Positions 37,905 through 47,094 are shown, counted from the first letter of the stretch. The stretch: DNA of 62,421 nucleotides from Microbacteriaceae bacterium UBA1487 (GCA_002325245.1 DCRR01000016.1:1-62421), one strand, 5' to 3'. Notes: a model not told the origin generated them from the letters alone. A program made the numbers and translations.

Positions 37905-39293
37905 GTGACCAGCACGTCGGCGCCGTCCGCGCCCGCCAACCCGCGCTCGCGGGTCATCTTCGCCAGCCTCATCGGCACCACGATCGAGTTCTACGACTTC
38001 TACGTCTACGCCACCGCGGCAGTTCTCGTCTTCCCGCACCTGTTCTTCCCCTCGGATGATCCGACGACGTCGCTGCTGTCGTCGTTCGCCGTGTTCGGCG
38101 CCGCGATGGTGGCCCGCCCGCTCGGCTCGATCGTCTTCGGCCACCTGGGCGACCGTCACGGGCGCAAGGCGACCCTGGTCGGCGCGCTGCTGACGATGGG
38201 AATCGCGACCTTCCTGATCGGCGTGCTGCCGACCTACGCGGTGGTCGGCTGGTTCGCTCCGCTGCTGCTCGTCATCCTTCGCATCGGCCAGGGCTTCGCG
38301 CTCGGCGGCGAGTGGAGCGGTGCGGCCCTGGTCGCGACCGAGAACGCCCCCGTCGGCAAACGCGCCTGGTACGGCACCTTCCCGCAGCTGGGCGCCCCGC
38401 TCGGCTTCATCCTCGCCAACGGTCTGTTCCTGATCATCGCCGCACTGCTGCCGTCGAGCGACCCGAGCATGCCGTCGCAGGCGTTCCTCGACTGGGGCTG
38501 GCGCATCCCGTTCCTGTTCTCGGCCGTGATGGTGGTCGTTGGCCTGTGGGTGCGTCTGCGCCTGGTGGAGAGCGCGGTGTTCTCGCGCAGCAAGGCGGCG
38601 GGCACGCTGCAGCGGCTGCCGCTCGCGACCGTGTTCCGCTCGCACTGGCGCGAGCTGCTGCTCGGCACCTTCATCATGCTCGCCACCTACGTGCTCTTCT
38701 ACCTGATGACGACGTTCTCACTCAGCTACGGGCGCGCCCCGATCGCCCCCGAGGCGGGCCTGCCGGGCCTCGGCTACGACTACACCAGCTTCGTGCTGAT
38801 GATGATCGTCGGCGTGGTGTTCTTCGGCATCTTCACCCTCGTCTCGGGCCCCTGGGCCGACCGCTTCGGTCGTCGCCGGACGCTCATCGTGGTCACGATC
38901 GCGATCATCGTCTTCGGCCTCGTCTGGGTGCCCTTCCTCTCGGCGGGCTTCGTCGGCGTGCAGGTCTGGCTGATCGTCGGCTTCATCCTGATGGGCGCCA
39001 CCTTCGGTCCGATGGGGGCGCTGCTGCCGGAGCTGTTCCCGACGAGTGTGCGCTACACCGGTTCGGGGATCTCCTACAACGTGGCCTCGATCATCGGCGC
39101 CGCGCTCGCCCCGTTCATCGCCGTGGCGCTGTGGACGGCGGGCGGCGGCAGCCCGTTCTGGGTCGGCGTCTACCTGAGCGGTGCGGCCGGGCTCACGCTC
39201 ATCGCGCTGCTACTCACGAAGGAGACGAAGGACATCTCGATGGATGAGGTCGGCGAGGACGTGGTCGTCGAGGAACCGCTGCCGCTCCCCTAG
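37905..39293 (+). CDS. MFS transporter, metabolite:H+ symporter (MHS) family
   Basis: A 462-residue membrane protein with 12 predicted helices. The MHS signatures are IGTTIEFYDFYVYATAA in helix 1, FGHLGDRHGRK in loop 2-3, RIGQGFALGGEWSGAAL in helix 4, and DRFGRRRTL in loop 8-9. Members import organic acids such as shikimate, alpha-ketoglutarate, proline or benzoate derivatives with protons; the substrate here is unknown. It starts at GTG 37905 with GGAG ten bases upstream. A carboxylate substrate would fit beside the acetate module, but that is only suggestive. Confidence 0.9.
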   Translation: MTSTSAPSAPANPRSRVIFASLIGTTIEFYDFYVYATAAVLVFPHLFFPSDDPTTSLLSSFAVFGAAMVARPLGSIVFGHLGDRHGRKATLVGALLTMGIATFLIGVLPTYAVVGWFAPLLLVILRIGQGFALGGEWSGAALVATENAPVGKRAWYGTFPQLGAPLGFILANGLFLIIAALLPSSDPSMPSQAFLDWGWRIPFLFSAVMVVVGLWVRLRLVESAVFSRSKAAGTLQRLPLATVFRSHWRELLLGTFIMLATYVLFYLMTTFSLSYGRAPIAPEAGLPGLGYDYTSFVLMMIVGVVFFGIFTLVSGPWADRFGRRRTLIVVTIAIIVFGLVWVPFLSAGFVGVQVWLIVGFILMGATFGPMGALLPELFPTSVRYTGSGISYNVASIIGAALAPFIAVALWTAGGGSPFWVGVYLSGAAGLTLIALLLTKETKDISMDEVGEDVVVEEPLPLP

Positions 39294-39326
39294 GTCGCGC
39301 TCACGGCGCGGCGGCCCGGCACAGCC

Positions 39327-40142
39327 TCAGTCGAGGAACAGGGCCCGCAGCCGCCGCGTCGTGAACACCAGACCGATGCCCACCATGGCGAGGTAGTACC
39401 CGACATGGATGAGCAGCTCCGGCCCGACCGCGCCCGTCGTGAGGCCCCGCACCAGCTCGACGCCGTGCCAGAGCGGCAGCGCCATGATGACCCACTGGAT
39501 CGCCTCCGGGTACACCGTGATCGGGAAGAACGTCGCCGAGAACAGGAACATCGGCAGCAGGGCGAACTGCACCCAGTCCATCTGCTGGAACGTCTTCAGA
39601 TAGCTCGTGATCGCCATGCCGAGACTCGCGAAGCCGAACGCGATCAGCAGCAGCGCCGGCAGCGCGAGGATCGCCGTCCACGCCAGGTTGAGCCCCAGCA
39701 CCTGCATCACCAGCAGGAACGCGGTGCCGTAGGCGGCGCCGCGCAGCAGCGCCAGCGCCACCTCGCCGAGCGCCACATCCAGCGGACCGAGGCTCGTGGC
39801 GAGCATGCCCTGATACAGCTTGCCGAAGTGCATCTTGAAGAACACGTTCCAGGTCGAGTCGTACACGGCGCCGTTCATCGCCGCGACGGCCAGCAGCGCC
39901 GGCGCGATGAACGCGGCGTAGGAGACCGGGGTGCCCTGCGCATCCGTCACATCGCCGATGTAGGAGCCCAGGCCGATGCCGAGCGCCAGCAGGTAGAAGA
40001 TCGGCTCAAAGACGCCCGAGAGCACGATCACCCAGTTGGTGGAGCGGGTGGCGAGCAGACCGCGCTCCATCACCGAGCGGGCGTTGCCGGCGTAGAGCGC
40101 GCGCACGCCGGGCTTCGCCCGAGCCCTCGTCAGCGCGCTCAT
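39327..40142 (-). CDS. ABC-2 type exporter permease (NodJ-like), second subunit
   Basis: A 271-residue six-helix permease of the ABC-2/NodJ family. It begins with a cytosolic amphipathic stretch (TNWVIVLSGVFEPIFYLL) and has the family motif FLFSATFFPITVYPEAIQW before helix 6 and LPLWHGVELVRGL near the end. Its ATG overlaps the preceding permease gene by four bases. It forms an exporter with the upstream permease and the NodI-like ATPase; the substrate (lipid, glycan or drug) is unknown. Confidence 0.88.
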   Translation of the reverse strand: MSALTRARAKPGVRALYAGNARSVMERGLLATRSTNWVIVLSGVFEPIFYLLALGIGLGSYIGDVTDAQGTPVSYAAFIAPALLAVAAMNGAVYDSTWNVFFKMHFGKLYQGMLATSLGPLDVALGEVALALLRGAAYGTAFLLVMQVLGLNLAWTAILALPALLLIAFGFASLGMAITSYLKTFQQMDWVQFALLPMFLFSATFFPITVYPEAIQWVIMALPLWHGVELVRGLTTGAVGPELLIHVGYYLAMVGIGLVFTTRRLRALFLD

Positions 40143-40963
40143 CGGTCGAGCCTCCGCACCGAGATCCGCACGCAGGCCTGCCAGCCGGCGATCGCGATCG
40201 CGAACAGGAACGCCAGATGGGTGGCGGTCAGCCAGATCGGCTCGTTCGGTCCGTAGCTGAGCTCGCGGCCAAGCTCGGAGCCGTGCCACAGCGGCGAGAG
40301 CCAGCCGATCCACTGCAGGAAGATCGGCAGCTGGGTGAGCGGGAAGACGGTGCCGCTGAACAGGGTGAGGGGCATGATGACCACGCGCTGGATGATCGCG
40401 AACTGGCTCCGGTCCTCCCGGAACGAGGCGGTGAGCGCCGCGATCGGGCTGAAGGCCAGCCCGGTGAGCATCGCCACCGGAATGATGAGCAGGCTCCACC
40501 CGAGCTGCACCGCGCCGAACAGCAGCAGGACGAGGTAGTACAGGATGCTCGTCATCGCCAGGCGGATCGTGACGAACAGGAACATGCCGTCGATGATCTG
40601 ACGCCCCGTGATCGGCGCGGCGTTCATGCCGGTGAAGATCGGGTTCCACTTGAAGCCGAGGAAGATGCCGAACATGAACTCCTCGAGCGCCACCGGCACC
40701 GCGGCCATCGCCATCAGCGCGGGCGCCACGAAGACGAGGTAAGAGACGCCGTCGATGCCGCTCGGGCCGGCGTTGGCACCCACCAGGACGGCGAGTCCCA
40801 CCCCGAAGGCGAACACGTAGAACAGCGGCGTGCCGATCCCGGTCGCGACGATCGTCCAGCGGTAGGCGCGCATCGCCCGCAGCTTGTGCTCGGTGATGTA
40901 CCAGGCACCGAAGCGCCGCGGCTTCACGGCGGCCGCGATCGCCTGCTCGGTCACGGTCGTCAT
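40139..40963 (-). CDS. ABC-2 type exporter permease, first subunit
   Basis: A 274-residue paralogue of the next gene, with six predicted helices. The motif LFSGTVFPLTQLPIFLQWI matches the ABC-2 signature near helix 6, and LSPLWHGSELGREL corresponds to the segment in its partner. It is coupled by ATGA overlaps to the ATPase upstream and the second permease downstream. Two different permeases imply a heterodimeric channel. Confidence 0.88.
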   Translation of the reverse strand: MTTVTEQAIAAAVKPRRFGAWYITEHKLRAMRAYRWTIVATGIGTPLFYVFAFGVGLAVLVGANAGPSGIDGVSYLVFVAPALMAMAAVPVALEEFMFGIFLGFKWNPIFTGMNAAPITGRQIIDGMFLFVTIRLAMTSILYYLVLLLFGAVQLGWSLLIIPVAMLTGLAFSPIAALTASFREDRSQFAIIQRVVIMPLTLFSGTVFPLTQLPIFLQWIGWLSPLWHGSELGRELSYGPNEPIWLTATHLAFLFAIAIAGWQACVRISVRRLDR

Positions 40964-41886
40964 TCGATCAGGCTCCGCCCGGTCAGGCGCAGGAACACGT
41001 CCTCCAGGCTCGACCGGCGCACCAGGCTCGTGATCGGCTCCAGGCCGCGGTGCGTCAGCTCGACGAGAGCCTCCTCGCCGCTGGCGGAGTAGATCAGGAT
41101 GCGGTCCGGCAGCACCTCGATCCGGTCGCCGATGCCCGCAAGCTTCGTCGCCGCCTCCGCGTTCCGCTGCGAGCCGAAGCGCACCTCCAGCACCTCGCGG
41201 CTGGAGTGCTCGCGGATCAGCGCCGCCGGGCTGCCCTCGGCCATGATGCGGCCCTGGTCGACGACGACGAGGCGGTCGCAGAGCTGCTCCGCCTCATCCA
41301 TGTAGTGCGTCGTCAGCACGAGCGTCGTGCCGCGCTCCTTCAGCTGGAAAAGGCGATCCCAGAGGATGTGGCGGGCCTGTGGGTCGAGCCCCGTCGTCGG
41401 CTCATCCAGCAGCAGAATCGACGGATCGTTGATGAGCGAGCGGGCGATTGTCAGCCGCCGCTTCATCCCGCCGGAGAGGTCGTCGACCTTCGCCGTCACC
41501 TTCTCGCCGAGCTGCGCGAAGGCGAGCAGCTCATCGGCGCGCGCCGCGACCTGGGCGCGCGGCAGACCGAAGTAGCGGCCGTACACGAGCAGGTTGTCGC
41601 GCACCCGCAGATCGGTGTCGAGGTTGTCCTGCTGCGGCACCACCCCGAGCCGGGCGCGAATCTCGGGACCGTGCTCGTCGGGGTCGAGGCCCAGGATCTC
41701 CAGCTCGCCGCCGGTGCGCGTCGAGACCGCCCCGACCATCCGCATCGTCGTCGACTTGCCCGCGCCGTTCGGGCCGAGCAGGCCGAAGCTCTCGCCCGGG
41801 GCGACCTCGAAGTCGATGCCGTCGACGGCGGCGAAGTCGCCGTACTTCTTGACGAGGGCCGACGCGCGGATCACAGGTGCTGACAC
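40960..41886 (-). CDS. ABC-2 exporter ATP-binding protein (NodI/DrrA-like)
   Basis: A 308-residue ATPase. Walker A is LLGPNGAGKST, the Q-loop lies in VVPQQDNLD, the signature is DLSGGMKRRL, Walker B is ILLLDEPTTGLD, and the H-loop is in LTTHYMDEA. The last 70 residues form the C-terminal domain of DrrA/NodI-type subunits. It begins at GTG 41886. It is the first gene of the three-gene exporter unit and is divergent from the ABC half-transporter gene. Confidence 0.92.
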   Translation of the reverse strand: MSAPVIRASALVKKYGDFAAVDGIDFEVAPGESFGLLGPNGAGKSTTMRMVGAVSTRTGGELEILGLDPDEHGPEIRARLGVVPQQDNLDTDLRVRDNLLVYGRYFGLPRAQVAARADELLAFAQLGEKVTAKVDDLSGGMKRRLTIARSLINDPSILLLDEPTTGLDPQARHILWDRLFQLKERGTTLVLTTHYMDEAEQLCDRLVVVDQGRIMAEGSPAALIREHSSREVLEVRFGSQRNAEAATKLAGIGDRIEVLPDRILIYSASGEEALVELTHRGLEPITSLVRRSSLEDVFLRLTGRSLIE

Positions 41887-41943
41887 GAGATCAGAGCCTA
41901 TGTCACCCGGCCGACGCGGCGGCAGAAGCCGGATGCGCCGGGT

Positions 41944-41949
41944 TAGGCT
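41944..41949 (+). promoter_or_regulatory. -10 box upstream of the ABC half-transporter
   Basis: TAGGCT lies 55 bases before the ATG at 42005, in the divergent gap with the NodI-like gene. No clear -35. Confidence 0.35.
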
Positions 41950-42004
41950 CGTTCCGGCGAATCACGGCCCGTCGCCCGGCCCGCCCCTCTCGGAAGAAGT
42001 CACC

Positions 42005-43882
42005 ATGTCCTCCCCCGCCCCCGCACGCCGCGGACTGATGCGGCGCCCCGGAACCGACGAGACCGGTCCGCGCGCCAGCTTCGGCCAGCTGCTCCCCTAC
42101 CTGACCGAGCACCGCGCGGTGCTCGCCGTCGTCGTCGTGCTGAGCCTGCTCGGCGCGGCCGCCTCGCTCGCGCAGCCGCTGTTGGTCAGCCAGGTGATCG
42201 GGATCGTCGAATCGGGCGGCGCCCTCGGCATCCTGGTCTGGGCGCTCGTCGGGCTGGTCGTCGCGTCCGGCCTCATCAACGGCTTCCAGCACTACCTGCT
42301 GCAGCGCACCGGCACGAGCGTCGTGTTCTCCGCCCGGCGGCAGCTGGTGCGCCGGATGCTGCGCCTGCCGATCGCCGAGTTCGACCAGCGCCGCACGGGC
42401 GACCTGGTCTCCCGCGTCGGCAGCGACACCACGCTGCTCTACGCGGTGATGACTCAGGGGCTCCTGGATGCGGTCGGCGGCGTCGTGCTGTTCCTGGGCG
42501 CGCTCATCGCGATGCTCGTCATCGACCCGGTGCTGCTCGGGCTCACGGTGCTCGTCGTGGCGATCGCGGTGACGACGGTCACGCTGCTCGGCAAGCGCAT
42601 CCGCGTCGCCAGCAAGCAGCAGCAGGAGAAGGTCGGCGACCTGGCGGCCGCCGTGGAGCGCGGCATCAGCGCCATCCGCACGGTGCGCGCCTCGAACGCG
42701 ACCGAGCGCGAGACGGTGGCCGTCGAGGAGGATGCGCGCGGCGCCTACCGCGCCGGCGTCAAGCTGGCCAAGATCTCGGCGCTCGTCGTGCCCGTCGCCG
42801 GCATCGCGATGCAGGTGTCGTTCCTGGTAGTGCTCGGCGTCGGCGGCTTCCGGGTGGCCAGCGGGGAGCTCACGGTGGCGGACCTGGTGGCGTTCATCCT
42901 GTTCCTGTTCCTGATGATCATGCCGCTCGGGCAGGCCTTCGGCGCGATCAACTCAGTCAACCAGGCGCTCGGGGCGCTCGGCCGCATCCAGGAGGTCATC
43001 GCTCTGCCGAGCGAGGATGAGGGGGATGCGGCGCTCACGCCCGCCGCCGACCTCGCCGACCTGACTGCGGCGCCCGCGATCTCGTTCGAGGAGGTGCGGT
43101 TCCGCTACCCGGAGCAGGCGCACAAGTCGGAGCGCGAGAAGGCGATCGCCGAGGTGATCGGCGAGGACGGCCTCGCCGAGATCGAAGGAGCGGAGGCCGA
43201 CCGCGAGGTGCTGCACGGGGTGTCGTTCGAGGTGCCGCGCGGGGCGCGGGTGGCGCTCGTCGGGCCGTCGGGGGCGGGCAAGAGCACGATCCTCTCGCTC
43301 ATCGAGCGGTTCTACGACCCGACCGGCGGTGTGGTGCGACTCGGCGGCGTCGACGTGCGGGCGCTCGACCGACTCGAGCTGCGGGCGCAGATCGGCTACG
43401 TGGAGCAGGACGCGCCGGTGCTCGCCGGAAGCCTGCGCGACAACCTCACGCTCGCCTCGCCGGACGCCAGCGACGATGACTGCATCGAGGTGCTGCGCAC
43501 CGTCAACCTGGGCGAAGTGCTCGACCGCGACCCGGCGGGGCTGGACGCGGCGGTCGGCGAGGACGGCGTGATGCTCTCCGGCGGCGAGCGGCAGCGGCTC
43601 GCGATCGCGCGCGCGCTGCTGACGAAGGCGCCGATCCTGCTGCTGGATGAGGCGACCGCATCCCTGGACGGCGCCAACGAGCAGCTGCTGCGCGATGCGA
43701 TCGACGCGGCGGCGACCAGTCGCACGCTGCTGGTGATCGCGCACCGCCTGTCGACGGTGGTCGACTCGGATCGCATCGTGGTGCTCGACCACGGCCGCGT
43801 CGTCGGCACCGGCACCCACCCCGAGCTGGTGAACTCGACCCCGCTGTATCGCGACCTAGCCCACCACCAACTCCTCGTCTGA
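42005..43882 (+). CDS. ABC exporter, fused membrane and ATPase domains (ABCB type)
   Basis: A 625-residue half-transporter. Residues about 40-330 form the six-helix membrane domain (EFDQRRTGDLVSRVGSDTTLL is the coupling region), and about 365-625 the nucleotide-binding domain with GPSGAGKST, LSGGERQRLAIARAL, ILLLDEATASLD and IAHRLST. An oddity is an insertion of roughly 25 charged residues (EREKAIAEVIGEDGLAEIEG and neighbours) between the first strand of the ATPase domain and the EVLHGVSFEV strand. It likely works as a homodimer exporting lipids or drugs; the substrate is unknown. Confidence 0.9.
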   Translation: MSSPAPARRGLMRRPGTDETGPRASFGQLLPYLTEHRAVLAVVVVLSLLGAAASLAQPLLVSQVIGIVESGGALGILVWALVGLVVASGLINGFQHYLLQRTGTSVVFSARRQLVRRMLRLPIAEFDQRRTGDLVSRVGSDTTLLYAVMTQGLLDAVGGVVLFLGALIAMLVIDPVLLGLTVLVVAIAVTTVTLLGKRIRVASKQQQEKVGDLAAAVERGISAIRTVRASNATERETVAVEEDARGAYRAGVKLAKISALVVPVAGIAMQVSFLVVLGVGGFRVASGELTVADLVAFILFLFLMIMPLGQAFGAINSVNQALGALGRIQEVIALPSEDEGDAALTPAADLADLTAAPAISFEEVRFRYPEQAHKSEREKAIAEVIGEDGLAEIEGAEADREVLHGVSFEVPRGARVALVGPSGAGKSTILSLIERFYDPTGGVVRLGGVDVRALDRLELRAQIGYVEQDAPVLAGSLRDNLTLASPDASDDDCIEVLRTVNLGEVLDRDPAGLDAAVGEDGVMLSGGERQRLAIARALLTKAPILLLDEATASLDGANEQLLRDAIDAAATSRTLLVIAHRLSTVVDSDRIVVLDHGRVVGTGTHPELVNSTPLYRDLAHHQLLV

Positions 43883-43884
43883 GA

Positions 43885-43954
43885 GCGGCGGGGATGCATC
43901 CCGCGCGCAGAAGAGTGCCGCGCGCGTCACTCGGTGGCGGCGGGGATGCATCCC
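43885..43954. repeat. Two copies of an 18-base repeat with a palindromic core
   Basis: GCGGCGGGGATGCATCCC occurs at 43885-43902 and 43937-43954, between two convergent genes. The core GGGATGCATCCC is a perfect 12-base palindrome. Copies are 52 bases apart, start to start. A weak CGCGCG-based hairpin lies between them. Confidence 0.6.
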
Positions 43955-43970
43955 TGGCACCCCGCCCTGC

Positions 43971-44774
43971 TCAGACGAGGGCGTAGAGGGCTACGGCGGA
44001 GGCAGCGGCGACGTTGAGGGAGTCGATGCCGTGGCGCATCGGGATCTGCACGTGCACGTCGGCGTGAACGAGCGCCTCGGGTGACAGGCCCGCGCCCTCG
44101 GTGCCGAGCAGCAGCGCCACCCTCTCCGGAGCCCGCGCGGCATAGTCGCGCAGCGCCACCGCCTCGGGGGTGAGCGCCAGCGCGGCGACCTCGAAGCCTG
44201 CCTCGCGCAGCACCGGCGCCGCGAGCTCCCACGACGGAAGCCGCGTCCACGGCACCTGCAGCACGGTTCCCATGCTGACGCGCAGCGAGCGGCGGTAGAA
44301 CGGATCCGCACAGCGCGGCGTCACGAACACGGCATCCGCCCCGATGCCGGCCACCGAGCGGAAGATCGCCCCCACATTGGTCGGGTCGACGACGTCCTCG
44401 ATCACGACCACCCGGCGGGCGCCCGCCAGCAGCGACTCCGGCGACGGCAGCGCGGGACGCTCGAGCGAGGCGACGACGCCGCGGTGCACCTGATACCCGG
44501 TCAGCTCGGCCAGCACCTCGGGCTCCCCCGTGAACACCGGAACCGTCGCCGCGTGGGCACCCAGCAGCGCGATCGACTCCTCCACCGACGAGGCGAGCGA
44601 CAGCACCGCGCGCGGCACATGCCCCGCCCGCAGCGCACGCTCCAGCACGAGCAGCGACTCGACGAGGAAGATCCCGTTCTCGGTGCCGCGCGCCCCGCGC
44701 AGCTCGACATCGGTGTGGCGCGCGAAGTCGTTCAGCCGCGGGTCGCTGAGCTCCGACAGCTCAACGACGGGCAC
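43971..44774 (-). CDS. SpoU-family RNA 2'-O-methyltransferase
   Basis: A 267-residue TrmH/SpoU methyltransferase. The N-terminal substrate-binding domain lies at about 1-100; the knotted SAM domain has VVDPTNVGAIFRSVAG (motif 1), LLLGTEGAGLSPEAL (motif 2) and IPMRHGIDSLNVAAASAVALY (motif 3), all intact. Probable target is a 23S rRNA or tRNA ribose. It starts at GTG 44774, one base after the stop of a 27-residue membrane peptide gene. Confidence 0.92.
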   Translation of the reverse strand: MPVVELSELSDPRLNDFARHTDVELRGARGTENGIFLVESLLVLERALRAGHVPRAVLSLASSVEESIALLGAHAATVPVFTGEPEVLAELTGYQVHRGVVASLERPALPSPESLLAGARRVVVIEDVVDPTNVGAIFRSVAGIGADAVFVTPRCADPFYRRSLRVSMGTVLQVPWTRLPSWELAAPVLREAGFEVAALALTPEAVALRDYAARAPERVALLLGTEGAGLSPEALVHADVHVQIPMRHGIDSLNVAAASAVALYALV

Positions 44775-44775
44775 G

Positions 44776-44859
44776 TCAGACGAAGACGACGAACACGAAG
44801 GCGACGGCGAGCGCGAGCGCGCCGAGCACGGCGAGGGGAAGAAGGATGCGGGCGATCAT
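44776..44859 (-). CDS. 27-residue single-helix membrane peptide
   Basis: An ATG at 44859 with GGAGG just upstream opens a 27-codon frame ending at TGA 44776-44778. The peptide is almost wholly hydrophobic (starting MIARILLPLAVLG, then runs of Leu/Ala/Val and ending in FVFVVFV), which would span the membrane once. Codons are mostly G/C-ending as in true genes. It lies one base before the SpoU-type gene, suggesting coupling. I do not recognise it. The ribosome site is closer to the ATG than usual (one base), which lowers confidence. Confidence 0.5.
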   Translation of the reverse strand: MIARILLPLAVLGALALAVAFVFVVFV

Positions 44860-44913
44860 GCCTCCAGCATCCCATCCCGCCGGGCGGATGCGCGACTCAC
44901 CGCACGTCTTCGC

Positions 44914-45492
44914 TCAGCGAACGACCGCGAGCTCGGCCCCCGCCGCCTCCAGCTCCTCCAGTGCCGCAGCACTGGACGCGAGCGCGACCCCCGCCACCAG
45001 GTCGGTGATCACGCGAACGCGCCAGCCGCCGTCGAGCGCGTCGAGCGCGGAGGCTCGCACGCAATAGTCGGTGGCGATCCCGACGACGTCGATGTCGGTG
45101 ATCTCGTGGGCGTCGAGCACCTGGGGCACCGTCCGCCCGTCGTCGGTGGTGCCTTCGAAGATCGAATAGGCGGGAACGCCCTGGCCCTTCGCGATGTGCA
45201 CGTCGATCAGCGACACGTCGAGCGCCGGGTGATACTCCGCGCCCGGCGTGCCCGCCACGCAGTGCACCGGCCAGGTGGTGACGAAGTCGGGCTCCACGCC
45301 GACGGCGAAGTGCCCGCCGTTGTCGTCATCGCCGTGGTGCCAGTCGCGCGAGGCGATCACGACGCCGTAGCGGTCCGGATGCGCCTCCAGGTGCGTCGTG
45401 ATGCCCGCAGCGACCGCAGCACCGCCGTCGACTCCGAGAGCACCCCCCTCGGTGAAGTCGTTCTGAACGTCGATGATGAACAGCGCGCGCAT
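44914..45492 (-). CDS. pncA: Nicotinamidase (isochorismatase-like hydrolase)
   Basis: A 192-residue cysteine hydrolase that converts nicotinamide to nicotinate for NAD salvage. The catalytic aspartate is in FIIDVQNDF, the metal ligands lie in SRDWHHGDDDNGGHF, and the nucleophile cysteine is in GIATDYCVRASALDA. The catalytic lysine is expected in HIAKGQG. Length matches PncA. It lies nine bases after the D,D-carboxypeptidase gene, so the two may be co-transcribed. Confidence 0.92.
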   Translation of the reverse strand: MRALFIIDVQNDFTEGGALGVDGGAAVAAGITTHLEAHPDRYGVVIASRDWHHGDDDNGGHFAVGVEPDFVTTWPVHCVAGTPGAEYHPALDVSLIDVHIAKGQGVPAYSIFEGTTDDGRTVPQVLDAHEITDIDVVGIATDYCVRASALDALDGGWRVRVITDLVAGVALASSAAALEELEAAGAELAVVR

Positions 45493-45501
45493 GAGGGCCT
45501 C

Positions 45502-47082
45502 CTAGTAGTTGGCGAGATTGCTTCCGCAACGATAGAAGCCCGCGACCAGACTGTCGATGGCGTCTTTCGCGTCGGAGCTGATTCCGTCGCGCACCGCCGA
45601 CACCGAATACGCGATCAGAGAGCCGTCCTTGGCTTCGACGATGCCGGCGAGGCTGTAGGCGGTGGTGATCCAGCCTGTCTTGCCGTACACGTTGCCCCGA
45701 GCATCCGCGTTGTCGCCGCCGAAGCGATCCCGCAGCGAACCGGTGACCCCCGCCAGCGAGAGGCCGTCGCGCACGTAGCTGAGCCCGTCGTTGCCCTCCC
45801 AGACCAGCGCCATGAACTCGGCGACCTGGGTCATGCTCACCGCGTTGTTAGCACTCAGGCCTGACCCGTCGGCCACGACCATGCCGCTGGTGTCGGCGCC
45901 GAAGGATCCGACGGCGCTCGGAATCGCGGAACGCAGCGATGACGCGGATCCGTCGAGCCCGGAGTTCTTGGACACCACGCGGGCGAGCACCTCGGCGAGC
46001 GTGTTGTCGCTGTCGAGCAGCATCTGCTTGATCAGGACCGAGACCGGCTGGGACGACACTTCACCGAGCAGGGTCGCGCCGGACAGCGCCGAACCGCTCG
46101 AGGTGGTGACGGTCTCGGCGAGAACACCACCCGGGTCGGCCGCGCGGAGGGCGCTGAGGAACGCCGCGCCGGCGGTCGCGACGGGGTCGGTGCCGCGGGG
46201 GCTGACCGCCTTGGTCGGGTCAGCGCGATCACCGTCGACCTGCAGCGCCGTGACCTCGGACTGATAGCCCGTCGTCTGCTCACTGCGCGCCCAGCTGGAG
46301 TCCCAGTTGTCGGCGGGGTTCCAATAGGTGGCGTCGAGAATCACCTGCGTGATCGGAACGTCGGGATGCGCGGTCTGGTATTCGGCGATCGCCTGCGCCG
46401 CGAGGTCGGAGAGCTTGGCCGCACCCGGGTAGTAGCTCTCGGAGCCTTCCGGGAGAGCGCTCAGCGTGGCGTCGCCGCGCCCGACGAGCACGATCGTGCC
46501 GGGCACGTTGCCGTCGACGACCTGTGTCTTCAGCGTGTAGTCGGGACCGAGGACGGCGATCGCGGCGGCCGCCGTGTACACCTTCATGACGCTGCCCACG
46601 CGCACGGCAGTGCCGCTGCGACGCGCCAGCAGCTCGACGGAATCGCTCGAGTCGATCAGTGTGGCTGAGATGTAGACCTTGTTGAGTCGGTCGTCGCTCA
46701 CCTGATCGGCCACCGAACAGGTCCGCAGCAGCACCGAGTCGGCGACCTCGGCGGGCAGCTCTCGCTCGGCGATGGGCTCCTCGGTCTCGATCACGACCGG
46801 CACCTCGACGTTGGAGGCGACCGCGATTCCGGTGAACACGGCACCGGTGCCGAGGCCGACGAACGCGACGACGATGGCCGAGATCAACCAGGTCGTCGGA
46901 TGCGAGCGGATCGCCCCGAGGATGCCCCCGACGAGGCCCGCCCGGGGCGCAGGCTCGGTCTGCTCCGCATCGATCGGCAGCACCACGGTCGCCACTTCGC
47001 TGCCCGGCGTCTGGGCGCGTCCGCCTCGGCGCCCGGCGGCCTCTCGTGCCGCTCGGCGGCTGATCGGGGGCTCGTCGCTCAC
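45502..47082 (-). CDS. dacB: D-alanyl-D-alanine carboxypeptidase/endopeptidase (PBP4, DacB family)
   Basis: A 526-residue membrane-anchored peptidoglycan hydrolase. A cytosolic basic N-terminus (1-60) is followed by one transmembrane helix at about 65-88, then the extracellular class C PBP domain. Active-site motifs are SVMK (164-167), SDN in LLDSDNTLAEVL and KTG in YGKTGWITTAYS. The GTG at 47082 was chosen because a -10 box ends six bases upstream and the peptide then begins SDEPPISRRAAREA; the message would be leaderless. Confidence 0.9.
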   Translation of the reverse strand: MSDEPPISRRAAREAAGRRGGRAQTPGSEVATVVLPIDAEQTEPAPRAGLVGGILGAIRSHPTTWLISAIVVAFVGLGTGAVFTGIAVASNVEVPVVIETEEPIAERELPAEVADSVLLRTCSVADQVSDDRLNKVYISATLIDSSDSVELLARRSGTAVRVGSVMKVYTAAAAIAVLGPDYTLKTQVVDGNVPGTIVLVGRGDATLSALPEGSESYYPGAAKLSDLAAQAIAEYQTAHPDVPITQVILDATYWNPADNWDSSWARSEQTTGYQSEVTALQVDGDRADPTKAVSPRGTDPVATAGAAFLSALRAADPGGVLAETVTTSSGSALSGATLLGEVSSQPVSVLIKQMLLDSDNTLAEVLARVVSKNSGLDGSASSLRSAIPSAVGSFGADTSGMVVADGSGLSANNAVSMTQVAEFMALVWEGNDGLSYVRDGLSLAGVTGSLRDRFGGDNADARGNVYGKTGWITTAYSLAGIVEAKDGSLIAYSVSAVRDGISSDAKDAIDSLVAGFYRCGSNLANY

Positions 47083-47088
47083 TCGGCC

Positions 47089-47094
47089 ATGATA
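47089..47094 (-). promoter_or_regulatory. -10 box of probable leaderless dacB promoter
   Basis: TATCAT on the minus strand ends six bases before the GTG start at 47082. Confidence 0.4.
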
